DNA of 64,000 nucleotides. Origin: Physcia stellaris (Eukaryota; Ascomycota; Lecanoromycetes; Caliciales; Physciaceae). The stretch is taken from NCBI GenBank assembly GCA_018902385.1, contig JABSSW010000018.1, positions 62,001 to 126,000 on the forward strand, in the 5' to 3' direction. Of this stretch, positions 45,055 to 55,088 are shown in pieces. Within the stretch, counting starts at the first letter, position 1. The number at the start of each line of letters is the position of its first letter. Position numbers and translations under genes: made by a program. The notes beneath the pieces are model-generated. The model saw only the letters and a list, made by a program, of their open reading frames with translations. It did not search any database and was not told the origin of the DNA.

Positions 45055-46259
45055 ATGGCTTCAAGTGAGCCAAAATCACCGTGGCTCCTGTTATTGCCAT
45101 CAGCTCCTTCCAATGATTCATTTGACAGCCTCAGAGCTGCTTACAGCAAGGCCATCAATCAAACCGTTCAATCCATTTCTACTGTGTCAAAGATCTCAAA
45201 GATTACTCATCGATTGGATATCGCAATAGCCCACTCTACAAAAAGGTCTGCCAAAGACGATCCACCAGGCTCTCATTACTCTGAGCTTCAGGGGCTACTT
45301 GGGAACTTGTACAAGCTTGTGTGCATCACATTCGCAGAATTAGAAGTTGGCATCGAGTTTGATAATGACGTCGATGTAAGGATTATTCTACTTGACAGTA
45401 CCCAGCGTCATGGAGTTAGTATGTTCAATGTACAGACGCTAGCCACCTGCTATCAGCCCTGGAAACACGTCTCCTCCACTGAGGATACCCAAGGAGAAGA
45501 ATTACTCAAATCCTTCCACCATCTGAGGAAACCCTCCAGTGCTAGTTCTGCCCCGGGTCTCGATGTTAGTCAGGTTGATGCTGGTACAGACGCCTCTAAT
45601 TTGGGATCTCGCCAGGACGAAGAAAGGATATCTACAACCAATACCGCCAAACGTCATTATTCGGTCGCTGTGGGCGGAACTTTCGATCATCTGCACCTTG
45701 GTCACAAACTTCTACTGACAATGACTGCCCTAGTAATCGAGCCCGATAAAGAGCGCCCTCGGACATTGACAATAGGTATCACGGGGGATGCACTTTTGAA
45801 AAAGAAGCAATACGTTGAGTATTTGCAAGACTGGGATCAGCGACAAGAGAATGTACGTGACTTCCTCCTGAGCATCTTGGGACAAGATCCAAGCGCAGAA
45901 CCGACGGGACGGAGCTACGATACAGAAACGCAGGCCCGTTCTGTTCGTGAGGAATTGGAAAAGGGCCTAACGATCAATTATGTGGAGATATTCGATCCTT
46001 TTGGGCCGACAATTACGGACGAAGATATATCAGCCCTGGTAATCTCGGCGGAGACCAGATCTGGTGGCAAGGCCGTCAATGATCGACGAGTAGAAAAAGG
46101 GTGGGCATCACTCGAGGTATTCGAAGTGGACGTTCTCGATGCTGGGGTATCGAACGAGTGCGGCTCAAAAAGGTAGACTTCGAGGACAAGATCAGCAGCA
46201 CAGAGATTCGACGCAAGCTGCATCTTCGTCATGCAGGCGGCTCTGCGAAAACGGAATGA
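45055..46259 (+). CDS. Phosphopantetheine adenylyltransferase (Cab4/CoaD-like), frame broken near 3' end
   Basis: Fourth step of coenzyme A synthesis: ATP and 4'-phosphopantetheine to dephospho-CoA. Start at 45055 (MASSEPKSPWLLLLP); the Met at 45013 is less likely. The first about 200 residues are the fungal N-terminal extension (LRAAYSKAINQTVQSIS). The nucleotidyltransferase domain starts at SVAVGGTFDHLHLGHKLLL, with the HxGH-type ATP motif, then LTIGITGDALLKKKQYVEYLQ and ISAETRSGGKAVNDRR. The conserved end DFEDKISSTEIRRKL is in another frame: one base added to the G4 run 46144-46147 joins VLDAG to it and gives 401 residues ending AGGSAKTE. A 26-nt GT-AG removal would also restore the frame but is shorter than normal introns. 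Confidence 0.88.
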
Positions 46260-47519
46260 GAAACGAATGTCGTCTGACAGCTCCAAGGAAGGACGAATGC
46301 GGGACAAGAGTTCAGAGAGCATAGGCAAAGGATGGTGTGACATCGCTTCAGAGTTTGAAAGTAATCCATGATGTTGCATGCTGCAGCAAGGGTCGTATAT
46401 GTAAGTCGCTACACCCTTACCTACACGCACTGTTTTGGCTTCATCTCTGCAGCAAGCCCGCGTTTTGAAGGAATCACCATTCGACGAACAGACTCGCTTC
46501 AGGCAGAGGATTCCTAAAGTTGAGATCGGGATCATTTAGGTCCGTGCTCAACAATGTCGGGCAGGCGTGCTCTTGTGGCTCTTGATTACGGCGGCCAGCA
46601 GAGGAATGCCATGTCGTCTTTAGCTGCAAGCGCCGTGGTCTAAATATTATTCGGCTAAACGATGCATCCAAGAGCCAATGATGCGGGGTTACCAGGGAGT
46701 ACTTCTCTCCCTCCACGCTGGCTGGCCGATGCTCTTGCTCAATGAAACGTTTTTCCGATCGTCTGAACTCTCGCTGTCTGGCTTCGTGCTTTAGACGCCC
46801 GCTTACCTTCGGCGAACGAAATCGCCCTGCCTCCCCCATCGGTCGGGACCGAGCTAGGCCCAGATGGGTCACTCATGTCAGTGGAGTCTCCCCTATCCAG
46901 AACGACACAAGGAAGAACCGAAAAAGGTTATCCGGTATGCACGATGCATGTGTAAAAGCTAGATTCTGCATGGCTAGATTCTACATCCCCAAACGCTCGC
47001 CTCCGTATACCCTATCTGTGGCTTGTGCTCGCAAGCCAGGCGTGCTTCTTTCTTAAACATCACAGACCCCAATGGACTACCCAAGCTCCTCTCGGCCCCT
47101 AAGATATGTCAAAATAGCTTGCATGCGGGAGGCACATCCCGCTGGATGAATTTCAGTCATGTGACTTTGTGGAGGGTGAGAGCTTCTCCCAACTGGCTGC
47201 TATTGTTTGCTGGATCCCTTGTGCAATGTCATTGCTGCTCTTCTACTCGATAGCCCATTTGTCCTGTAGCGCCGTAACGCTGCTTTGGTTGTTGTGCATC
47301 AATGTACCGCCAGAGGGTCTTAGAGTGCACCCGTGCCCAAGAAGATGCGCTGGCACATTGTCGTCTGACATCCTCTTTCCCGCTTTCCATATTCTGCTAC
47401 TCTTCTTAGCTTAGATAAGCCCTTCCTTTCCTTGATGATATCCTCGCCCAGGGTCATCTCTAGCAACCAAAGACGAGAATTTGCGAGCCGTTCTTGTACT
47501 TGCTAGCGGATCGTTCAAG
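46260..47519. other. Intergenic
   Basis: No gene, RNA or repeat recognised. Short frames on both strands lack domain features. The right end should hold the F-box gene promoter. Confidence 0.5.
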
Positions 47520-49152
47520 ATGACACCGACCAACGGACTGCAAACTTTCTCGAATGAATTATTGAAGGAGATACTTGATCAGATTGACGCTGATCCCGAG
47601 CAATGTGTAAGCATTGACCGCCGGGCGTACCTGTCCGTTGAGAGCTTCCGACCACCGAGCCCGCCATTACCATCACGCGCACAGGATATTGGGAACTTCA
47701 GACTGGTTTGTAGAAGATTCTCCGAGAGCGGTGTCCCGTACCAATTCACCAGGATCGCGACACGATTTTCCGTATCAGGCTTTAGACGTGAGGATCTGAT
47801 ATGAACAGCTAAAGGCAATACTAACGGTTGACAGGCCTTGAGAAAATCGCCAACCGGGATTATCTAGCCAAGCATACCAGGAAATTCAGCTATTTGATGC
47901 CAATTTTCTATATTGAAGGTGAAGAAGAGTATGGAAATACCTTTTCGGACAACTACTGATACATTCAAAAGGTAGACCGAACATGGGAGACATCCTGCGT
48001 GCGGCGCATGAGGCATCGCATTATCTCGACTCTACAACTTTCGAGACAAAAGCTAGAGACCAAACAACGCTAGTAAAGACGCGAGAGGATCTTCGGGTCC
48101 TCAAAAAGGCCATGTCGGCTTTTACGTCGCTACAACATGTTCAGATACTCAGGCTTCAGGATGAAGGTGATTGCCAGCTCCTGGACTTTCTACAAGAAGG
48201 CGAGGCTGGCGGTGCTCGCGCGATAGATCTACGATGGACGCCTGCGTGCTTCCATGCTACGAAAACCATGGGTGAAGCACTCGTGCATGCGCGATCACCA
48301 TTCAGTCGCTTCTCCGGCCCAATGATGAACACTCAGAGTGCGCTTGCCATAGGAAACAGCATCCCGCATTTGGTCCCAGTGCTCAGCTCTCGACTTACTT
48401 GCCTTGAACTCCACTTCGATGATGGCCTCAATCTAGACGAAAAATTGAGGGCAATATCGCCCTTTTTTGACACCGTATTTTCAGCAGCCAAAAGCTTACA
48501 AGCGCTGCATATCGGCTTTCCATCGCATTCCCCGCTAGGCCTGGGTCTAGAAGAAGTCTTCCACAACGTCCAGTGGGAGAAATTACGAGCTTTTGGGATC
48601 CAATCATGGCGACTAGACGCAGAAGAGATAATCCAGATGGCGAGGCGTCATAGAAGAACGCTTCGAGGATTACGCCTACGAGACGTGCTACTTAAAGAGG
48701 GAAGTACGTGGAAAGATGTGCTGACCATGCTTCGTGAAGAAATGGATCTCTTGGACTGGGTCAGCCTGCGTAGAGTAGATTACTCCAAACACTTCGACGA
48801 GCTATGGAGGAATAGTATGGAAGTGCCAGATGATCCGCCAGGAGGCGCCAGCGACAGCGATGATGAGGATAGCTTTTCAGCTCGATGGAGTATGCCAGAG
48901 GACGAGGGAATAAGCGAAGCTGAAGATTCGGATTACCAAAGCAATGCAGATACAGACAATGGTCCCGAAGCGAATGACCTAGCATTGGCGCCCGATACCC
49001 CTATATCGCTACCGTTCTGCACCTGCTCCCGCAGTTCTTATCCTGCCACCGCTGATGATCTAGGTGACAACGGGGAATATGTCAACTATCAACAACGCAA
49101 AATGTGGGAGAAATGGGTGGTAGGGCGGTGTCCTGAACATAGCCCCAGTTGA
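47520..49152 (+). CDS. F-box domain protein
   Basis: Probable substrate receptor of an SCF ubiquitin ligase. Exons 47520-47787, 47835-47918 and 47972-49152; introns of 47 and 53 nt with CTAAC/ACTGAT branch-like sites; 510 residues. F-box region at residues about 7-80: LQTFSNELLKEILDQID and, after a loop, IGNFRLVCRRFSESGVPYQFTRI. The next text (RRLEKIANRDYLAKHTRKFSY and MPIFYIEG) spans both introns and is typical of a large fungal F-box family. The middle has LRR-like helices and strands (HVQILRLQDEGDCQLLDFL, RLTCLELHFDDG, LRGLRLRDVLL). The tail is acidic and ends with a Cys-containing segment (LPFCTCSRSSYP). Substrate unknown. The first exon alone looks like a short frame; splice phases support the join. 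Confidence 0.85.
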
Positions 49153-49403
49153 AAGAAACTGCAATCAGGAGTGGGCAACTAAATTCCAAAGATGCCCCAT
49201 TGAAATAGGATGCCCAATCTGAACTTCAGCTTTAAGTCACCTTGAAGATAGGCTGGGTTTTGGCTTAAACAAAGGGGCCTATGTCCATTGACCCTGACAC
49301 CGCGATAGGAAGACAATTCACCTTGAAACGAGTTTTCACTGAGAAGTGCCCTCCGCAGGTTCGGTCATGCCTGTCCATTGGGTAGGAGGAGCTAGTCGAG
49401 GAT

Positions 49404-49962
49404 CTAGCTCGTGTGCCAGCCTTCCAAATTCTCGACAATGGGACTGCGACCACTACGGGTGATTATCCAAACGACATCTTCGTCACCATCGTTCACTTCC
49501 TGATGCTCGGCAAAAGCAGGAATCAGGGCGAAGTCGCCAGGACCCAGTTCCTGGCGCTTCTTACCCCCTTCTGAAATAACAGCACCTCGTCCGCTAGTTG
49601 CGTATACAACGGTGTCTTGCTCGCCATGATGGTGAATCGCCGACGCCGTATGTGGTTTTGCAAGCATTACTACATCGCGACGATTAAGCGAAACGTGGAG
49701 AGCAGCTTAGGTGGAAGAAGGCCGTACCCGAAGCACAAAGCTTGTCAGACATATCGACTATCGCACTTTGCCGAATCCTTACTTCGTGATTTGGAAGTTA
49801 GCCTTTCCACTCTCGGGTAAGCATCGGGTAGCATGACAGATCTTGCGACTCGAGGACAATCCGTGAGAGGTTTAAACCGCTCCGAAACACGTACATGCCC
49901 TCGGTCTGACCACCACTCGTCTTCAGACTGGATGCCTCAACCTTTTGAACTTCTCCTGGCAT
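49404..49962 (-). CDS. Small single-domain cupin protein
   Basis: Exons 49962-49895, 49777-49728 and 49669-49404, introns of 117 and 58 nt, 127 residues. Joins give TEGMIRQSAIVDMSDKLCASVMLAKPHT, matching fungal cupin proteins. Metal-binding cupin motif 1 is HHHGEQDTVVYATSGRG with two usable His and Glu; motif 2 is PGDFALIPAFAEHQEVND with the final His. The beta-barrel is short, so this is a monodomain cupin; substrate unknown (dioxygenase-like or sugar-binding relatives exist). It is divergent from the cytochrome b5/acyl-CoA dehydrogenase gene with 554 bases between starts, so co-regulation is possible. Confidence 0.88.
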
Positions 49963-50516
49963 ACTGGAGGGGAGGATGGTGAGGAACAGGAAATGGGAAA
50001 TAGGCTGGAGAAACGAAACAATCTCTAAGTTAGTGAGTTAGTATCAATTTGCAAAGTTTGACCAAGAAAAAAAAACAAGCACAGGACTATGTACATGTAA
50101 GTAGCAACAACAATGATGTAAACTATTAGAGCGTCATTCGTGCTTCCGGAGCATGTTTCTCCACGTGACTAGTTCCAAGGTTCGACTTTAGCCGAGGCTT
50201 TACAGCCCGAAGTTGATGAGCACGTGTGCTGCCAGGATGTTATGTATAGCTATGATTTGGTCACGCGTGTAGATTTCGTGTTCGCCGAGGGATGAAGTAG
50301 AATAATTCACCGAAATATAGAAGCTAAGCAGACATGGTGAAGCAATGTCGACTCCGAGGTTGCGGAGAATACTGTAATGGTCGGCCGGGGGTGGCTTAGC
50401 ATGTGATAATCGTCAAGACACCTTTCGATACTCCTTTCCTCTTTACTCTGACTTCCACTGTTCTTCTTCAAAGCTTTCCCTCCTATTTCACTCCGAATCT
50501 ACAATCACGAATCACT
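49963..50516. promoter_or_regulatory. Divergent promoter with two CACGTG E-boxes
   Basis: Separates the cupin (-) and cytochrome b5/acyl-CoA dehydrogenase (+) starts. CACGTG occurs at 50162-50167 and at 50221-50226, the second inside the near-palindrome AGCACGTGTGCT. CACGTG is the core bound by fungal bHLH factors such as Cbf1-, Pho4- and SREBP-like proteins. Which factor acts is unknown. Confidence 0.5.
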
Positions 50517-52458
50517 ATGGCGAAAACATTCTCTCAGAGCGACGTCGCCGCACATAAAAAGCCCGACGATCTCTGGATCATTGTAGACGAAGATGTTTAC
50601 GACATGACCAAATTCCAATCCGAACACCCAGGTAAGCTTACTGTCGACTATGAACCATTATTACAGAAGACTGATCTGATACAGGGGGCCAGAAAAGTAA
50701 GCAGACCGCGCCCTTTCGATTAGAAGACCAGGCGCAATTGACTTATGGAACTTAGTTCTTCAACGAGTCGGCGGTAAAGACGCCTCAAAGCAGTTCTGGA
50801 AATACCACAATGAGAGCATTCTCAAGAAATACAAGGGTCAATTGCAAATAGGATCTCTCAATTCCAAGAAACAGGATGCCCCACCCACGCCTCCGCCGTC
50901 TCCTCCGCAAAAGAAGGAGCCTTCTCCAGAAGCAGCCCAACCCTCCCCAGAGTCTGGCACTGTCGCTCCGACACCGGCTAAGGAGGCCGAGGAACTGAAA
51001 GAGTCCATGGACCCATACGGAGATTTGGTTCCATATGCAGATCCTTCGTGGTATCAAGGGGTACGTCACATGAAGTCCTTGTACTTTACCACAATTACTA
51101 ACAGAAACGCCGCAGCAACACTCAGCATACTTTAATCTGACTCATGAAGCGCTCCGTAAAGAAGTCCGGGAATGGGCCGACGCTGAGATAGAACCAAATG
51201 TCACCGAGTGGGATGAAGCTAAGCGGGTGCCCGACACAATCTACAAGCAGATGGGCGAACGTGGCTATCTGGCAGGTCTTATGGGTCTTCACAAATACCC
51301 TACCCACCTCACCAAGCATCGAGTCAGAAGTGTGGGTCCAGAACAATGGGATCTCTTCCACGAACTGATTGTCACGGATGAATTATCAAGAGCTGGAAGC
51401 GGTGGCTTGGTCTGGAACCTCGTCGGAGGTTTTGGGATTGGCTGCCCTCCGCTTGTGAAGTTCGGCAAGAAGCCTTTGATTGAGAGGATAGTGCCAGCCA
51501 TTCTGAACGGCGATAAGCGAATATGTCTTGCAGTCACGGAGCCGGACGCTGGCAGTGATGTGGCTAACCTTACGTGTGAGGCCAAGTTGACCGAAGACGG
51601 TAAGCATTATATCGTCAACGGCGAGAAGAAGTGGATCACCAATGGTATTTGGTGCGACTATTTCACGACTGCCGTTCGCACGGGTGGTCCTGGCATGAAC
51701 GGAGTATCTGCTCTTCTTATTGAGCGTGAGCATGGTGGCGTTAGCACAAGGAAGATGGACTGCCAGGGTGTCCACTCGAGTGGAACAACCTACATCACCT
51801 TCGAAGATGTAAAAGTGCCCGTCGAGAACTTGATCGGAAAGGAAAACCAAGGATTCAAGGGTACGTGCAATGGCTCAAATACTGGAGAATCAATGCTGAC
51901 CTCTTTCCAGTCATCATGACCAATTTCAATCACGAACGTATTGGCATAATAATCCAGTGCATCCGATTCTCACGGGTATGCTACGAGGAATCTGTCAAAT
52001 ACGCCCACAAGCGAAAGACATTTGGCAAGCGACTTATCGACCACCCCGTCATCCGCCTGAAGCTCGCGCACATGGCTCGCCAGATAGAGGCCTCCTACAA
52101 CTGGCTCGAGAATGTCATCTATCAATGCCAGATGATGAACGAGACTGAAGCGATGCTGAAGCTTGGAGGAGCCATTGCCGGCCTGAAAGCCCAGTCTACC
52201 GTGACCTTTGAGTTTTGTGCTCGTGAGGCCAGCCAGATCTTCGGTGGGTTGAGTTACAGCCGTGGTGGGCAGGGAGCAAAGGTATGCTAAATTGCGGAAC
52301 ACATACAGTTCTACCCATGTACTGATCTTCTGTAGGTTGAGAGGCTTTATCGAGATGTGCGAGCCTACGCTATTCCAGGAGGTAGCGAGGAGATCATGCT
52401 GGATCTCAGCATCAGACAGGCGATGAGAGTACATAAGATATTGGGTATGAAGTTATGA
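50517..52458 (+). CDS. Cytochrome b5 / acyl-CoA dehydrogenase fusion
   Basis: Flavin enzyme oxidising an acyl-CoA, with an N-terminal haem domain as possible electron acceptor. Exons 50517-50631, 50685-50696 (12-nt micro-exon), 50756-51060, 51116-51860, 51911-52281 and 52336-52458; 556 residues. The cytochrome b5 domain (1-75) has LWIIVDEDVYDMTKFQSEHPGG and QFWKYH, giving both haem histidines; the first HPG(G) is completed by the micro-exon. A Pro-rich linker (PPTPPPSPPQKKEP) follows. The dehydrogenase domain (about 140-556) has the signature ICLAVTEPDAGSDV, KKWITNG, IFGGLSYSRGGQG and the end GGSEEIMLDL containing the expected catalytic Glu. Such fusions are common in ascomycetes, often peroxisomal; no clear C-terminal SKL is present (ends KILGMKL), so location is open. 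Confidence 0.94.
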
Positions 52459-52639
52459 AGGAGGTCATTGGCTAGTGAATGACTTTTGATGAGTGAGCGT
52501 TGAGTTGAGTTCGGCCTTGGAGCATCGGCGGCGGCGTGTCATGGCTTCTCGGTAGCTATCCATCACTGGTAGCGTGTAAATAAGGCATTCTGGACTGGCG
52601 ATCCCGATACGTGTTGATCATGTAGCATTTGACTTTGAT

Positions 52640-53591
52640 ATGAGCCGTTCTCAGTGTTGCGTGACATTTCCTTCCCACCATAAGAACCCCCAAGCTTGCA
52701 AACCGCCTTTTCCCACGGACACCTCAAATTCGAGCAATCAACCTCCCACAGATCAGCCATACAGACTCCGCCAACAAATTTGGTTACTCGAAAGATGGCA
52801 ACGCCACCGCGCCCCCCTCACAGAAAGCGAGCTCAAAACCCTCGAACAAACCCGCCAACGCCTAGCCCAACTAACCAACACCCTATCCGCCCTCCAAACC
52901 TCCCTCACCCATTCAGACCCTTTACCACCACCGTACGTCTCCCCCCTCCCTTCCCCCCCCCCAACTTCCCTCCCCATATTCACCACCCCACACCCGAGCT
53001 AACATCCACAGCAAAACCCTAACAACCCAATCCGCAATCCTCTCCACCGCCCTCGCAGCCTACGCCTCGCACCTCACGACCGCAGCCCCGCTGCTCACCC
53101 GTCTGGCCGCGTACCCGAGCGCCAGCTTCCCGGGACGGGAGGTGGAGAAGGTGGGGCTGGTGCAGAACCTGCTAAGGAAGAAGCTGGGCGGGGAGGCGGA
53201 GGAGTGGGTTCAGGAGGAGGGTTTTGGGTGGGGGAAGGAGGAGCTGGTGGAGGGGGAAGGATGGGAGGAATTGTGGGCTTGGGCGGGGCCGGAGGCGAAT
53301 CGGGCTGCGAGGGGGTATCGGTGGGGTGTTGGGGCGGTGGGGGAGGAGGGCGGGGATGAAGAAGAGGGGGATGAAGATGAGGAGGAGGAGGATGAAGATG
53401 AAGATGAGGCGGATGAGGAGGAGGAGGATGTTATGGAGGTTAGTGGACCTGTTGCGGCTGGGGCGGGGGAGAGGCCAGGCGTGGTAGGAGTAGAGAAAGC
53501 GGTAGGGGTAGCAGAGGAAGTCAGGGAGCCGTTGCCTTTGGAGGATGTCCTGCGGTTTATGACTACGGGACGGCAGCCGGGGATGAGATGA
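52640..53591 (+). CDS. MED8: Mediator complex subunit 8 (Med8)
   Basis: Head-module subunit of the RNA polymerase II Mediator. Exons 52640-52932 and 53009-53591, 76-nt intron, 291 residues as annotated. Family text: ELKTLEQTRQRLAQLTNTLSAL, then across the intron QSAILSTALAAYASHL, LAAYPSASFPGRE and LVQNLLRKKLGGEAEEWV. The C-terminus is a long acidic low-complexity region (GDEDEEEEDEDEDEADEEEED). The start is unclear: the ATG at 52640 gives an odd 60-residue leader in frame, whereas the ATG at 52795 (MATPPRP) would continue naturally into LTESELK if the C6 run at 52812-52817 had five C. The gene is convergent with the PQ-loop gene, 107 bases apart. Confidence 0.85.
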
Positions 53592-53698
53592 TGAGATATT
53601 CACGAAGATCGTTGAAAGCTGTCACTTCAGTAGACTCGAGGCATGGCAGACAAAGATCAAACTCCATTGATTCCCTATATTGACCGGACTTTGGAACA

Positions 53699-54662
53699 CT
53701 ATCCTCGTTTCCTAGTCGTGGGTCCCTTGGGCTTGGTCGAAGCCCCCGTACTGGATCCCATTGCGATCTTCTCCGGCTCCTTCCCGATCTCTGCTGCATG
53801 GCTGGCCGTTGCAGGACTCTTCCAGTAGTACACCATCTGTGCGGCCAGTACGGCGTTGAGCGCGAAGCCCGCAAGGAAGCCATATAAGATCAGCTTATCG
53901 TCCACCTCCTGCAACGTCGTAAACACCCTCGCCAGCGATCCAAGTAGATAATTGAAAACCTGTAGAGAACAACCCGTTAGCACTCTCATAGCTCCGCTCC
54001 TCCAGCCCCCCATCCTCTCCCCCTGTCCCTAGAAGTCCCACCGGAAAGAAGGGGAAACTCACAGCAAAAGCACTCAACTGCCCCGTCCCGCCCTCCCTCC
54101 AAACGGTCCAGATCTGAGGCACTTTACTCGCCACGCCCAAATTCCCCGCCACGGCCTGGACATACCCCAGCTCCCTCGCGCCCACAACGCCCTCACTCAT
54201 AAGCGCCCAAAGCCCCGCGCCCAACGCAGCCACAAATCCCCCAGCAACCCTATCCCTGCCGCGGAAATGCAGCACGAGCACACAGATAACGGCATTCTGC
54301 ACCGCGATCAGCGCCGTCTCGCCGTAGGTGCTGAAGGGAAACCCCTGGCGCGCATTGTACGCCAGGCTGGCGACGAAGCCGCACGTTTCGAGGAAGTAGG
54401 AGAGGAAGCTGACGCCGGCGGCGGAGCGCGAGGTGGCCAGTTTGAGGATCTGCGGGATCTTGACGATCGAGGAGGCGCTGATTATGCCCACCCCGAGGGC
54501 TTTCGAGATGAAGAGTTTGAGGCAGGGGGGCGAGGTGAAGGGGTCGATGTCTAGGATGAGGGTTTTGTAGCAGTGCGCCCCGAGGAGGTTGGTCCCTAGG
54601 GTGGTGATGGGGCCGGGCAGGTTGTGCGTTAGGGGTTGGAGGGTGCTGCGGAGGATGTCCAT
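53699..54662 (-). CDS. PQ-loop protein, mannose-P-dolichol utilization defect 1 (Mpdu1) type
   Basis: Multi-pass ER membrane protein of the MtN3/PQ-loop superfamily; Mpdu1 is required for use of dolichol-phosphate mannose and glucose in glycan assembly. Exons 54662-54063 and 53959-53699, 103-nt GT-AG intron joining LSAFA/VFNYLLGSLARVF, 286 residues. Two PQ motifs: SIVKIPQILKLATSRSAAGVSFLSY and SKVPQIWTVWREGGTGQLSAF. Between them TM segments ALIAVQNAVICVLVLHF and GFVAALGAGLWALMSEGVV; after them DDKLILYGFLAGFALNAVLAAQMVYYW. The tail is basic (GPTTRKRG). Length agrees with the family. Confidence 0.93.
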
Positions 54663-55088
54663 TGTGGGTGAGGAGATTTATTACACGATACGCGGTTCGT
54701 GGGGATGGGGGTGGAACATGGGGTATCGTTGTCGTGATGTTTGTTCTTTGCGTCGTTGACAAGTGAGAGTGGGAGAATTCTGTCGAGGGTTGAGGATTTG
54801 TAGACGTAGCAAGTTGTCTTATTTCCATCAGCACCATATCAGAGAAATTTTTGGGTAGCCACTACAAGGATTTCAAGAGCTAAGCTCAACTGGAAGGCCG
54901 CTCAAATTAGGTAGGTAGTTCTATGGTATAGTACAAACGCATTCAATGCGTATCTATCTCCCTTGGTTGAACCCATCGGTGGCCCATGTAAATGCCATCT
55001 GCGTCGCTGCTCATGCTTGCGGCGCCTGTAGCAGCACCAAATCGATTGCTGATAAGACAGTTTGAATCGAATTGAAAGAATTACCACC
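54663..55088. other. Intergenic between Mpdu1 start and Rpn2 end
   Basis: About 430 bases on two minus-strand genes; it should contain the Mpdu1-type gene promoter. Nothing else is recognised. Confidence 0.5.

Noticed and set aside
45378-45477. Possible intron or frame problem in the PPAT N-terminal extension
   Set aside because: The frame is open and continuous through the region; variable sequence here is normal for the family.
53172-53603. 143-residue minus frame over the Med8 tail
   Set aside because: Reverse complement of the Glu/Asp codon run gives Leu/Ile/Phe-rich text; an artefact of the purine tract.
54250-54837. 195-residue minus frame overlapping the PQ-loop gene
   Set aside because: Out-of-frame reading of the real gene; His/Pro/Arg-rich and without TM segments.
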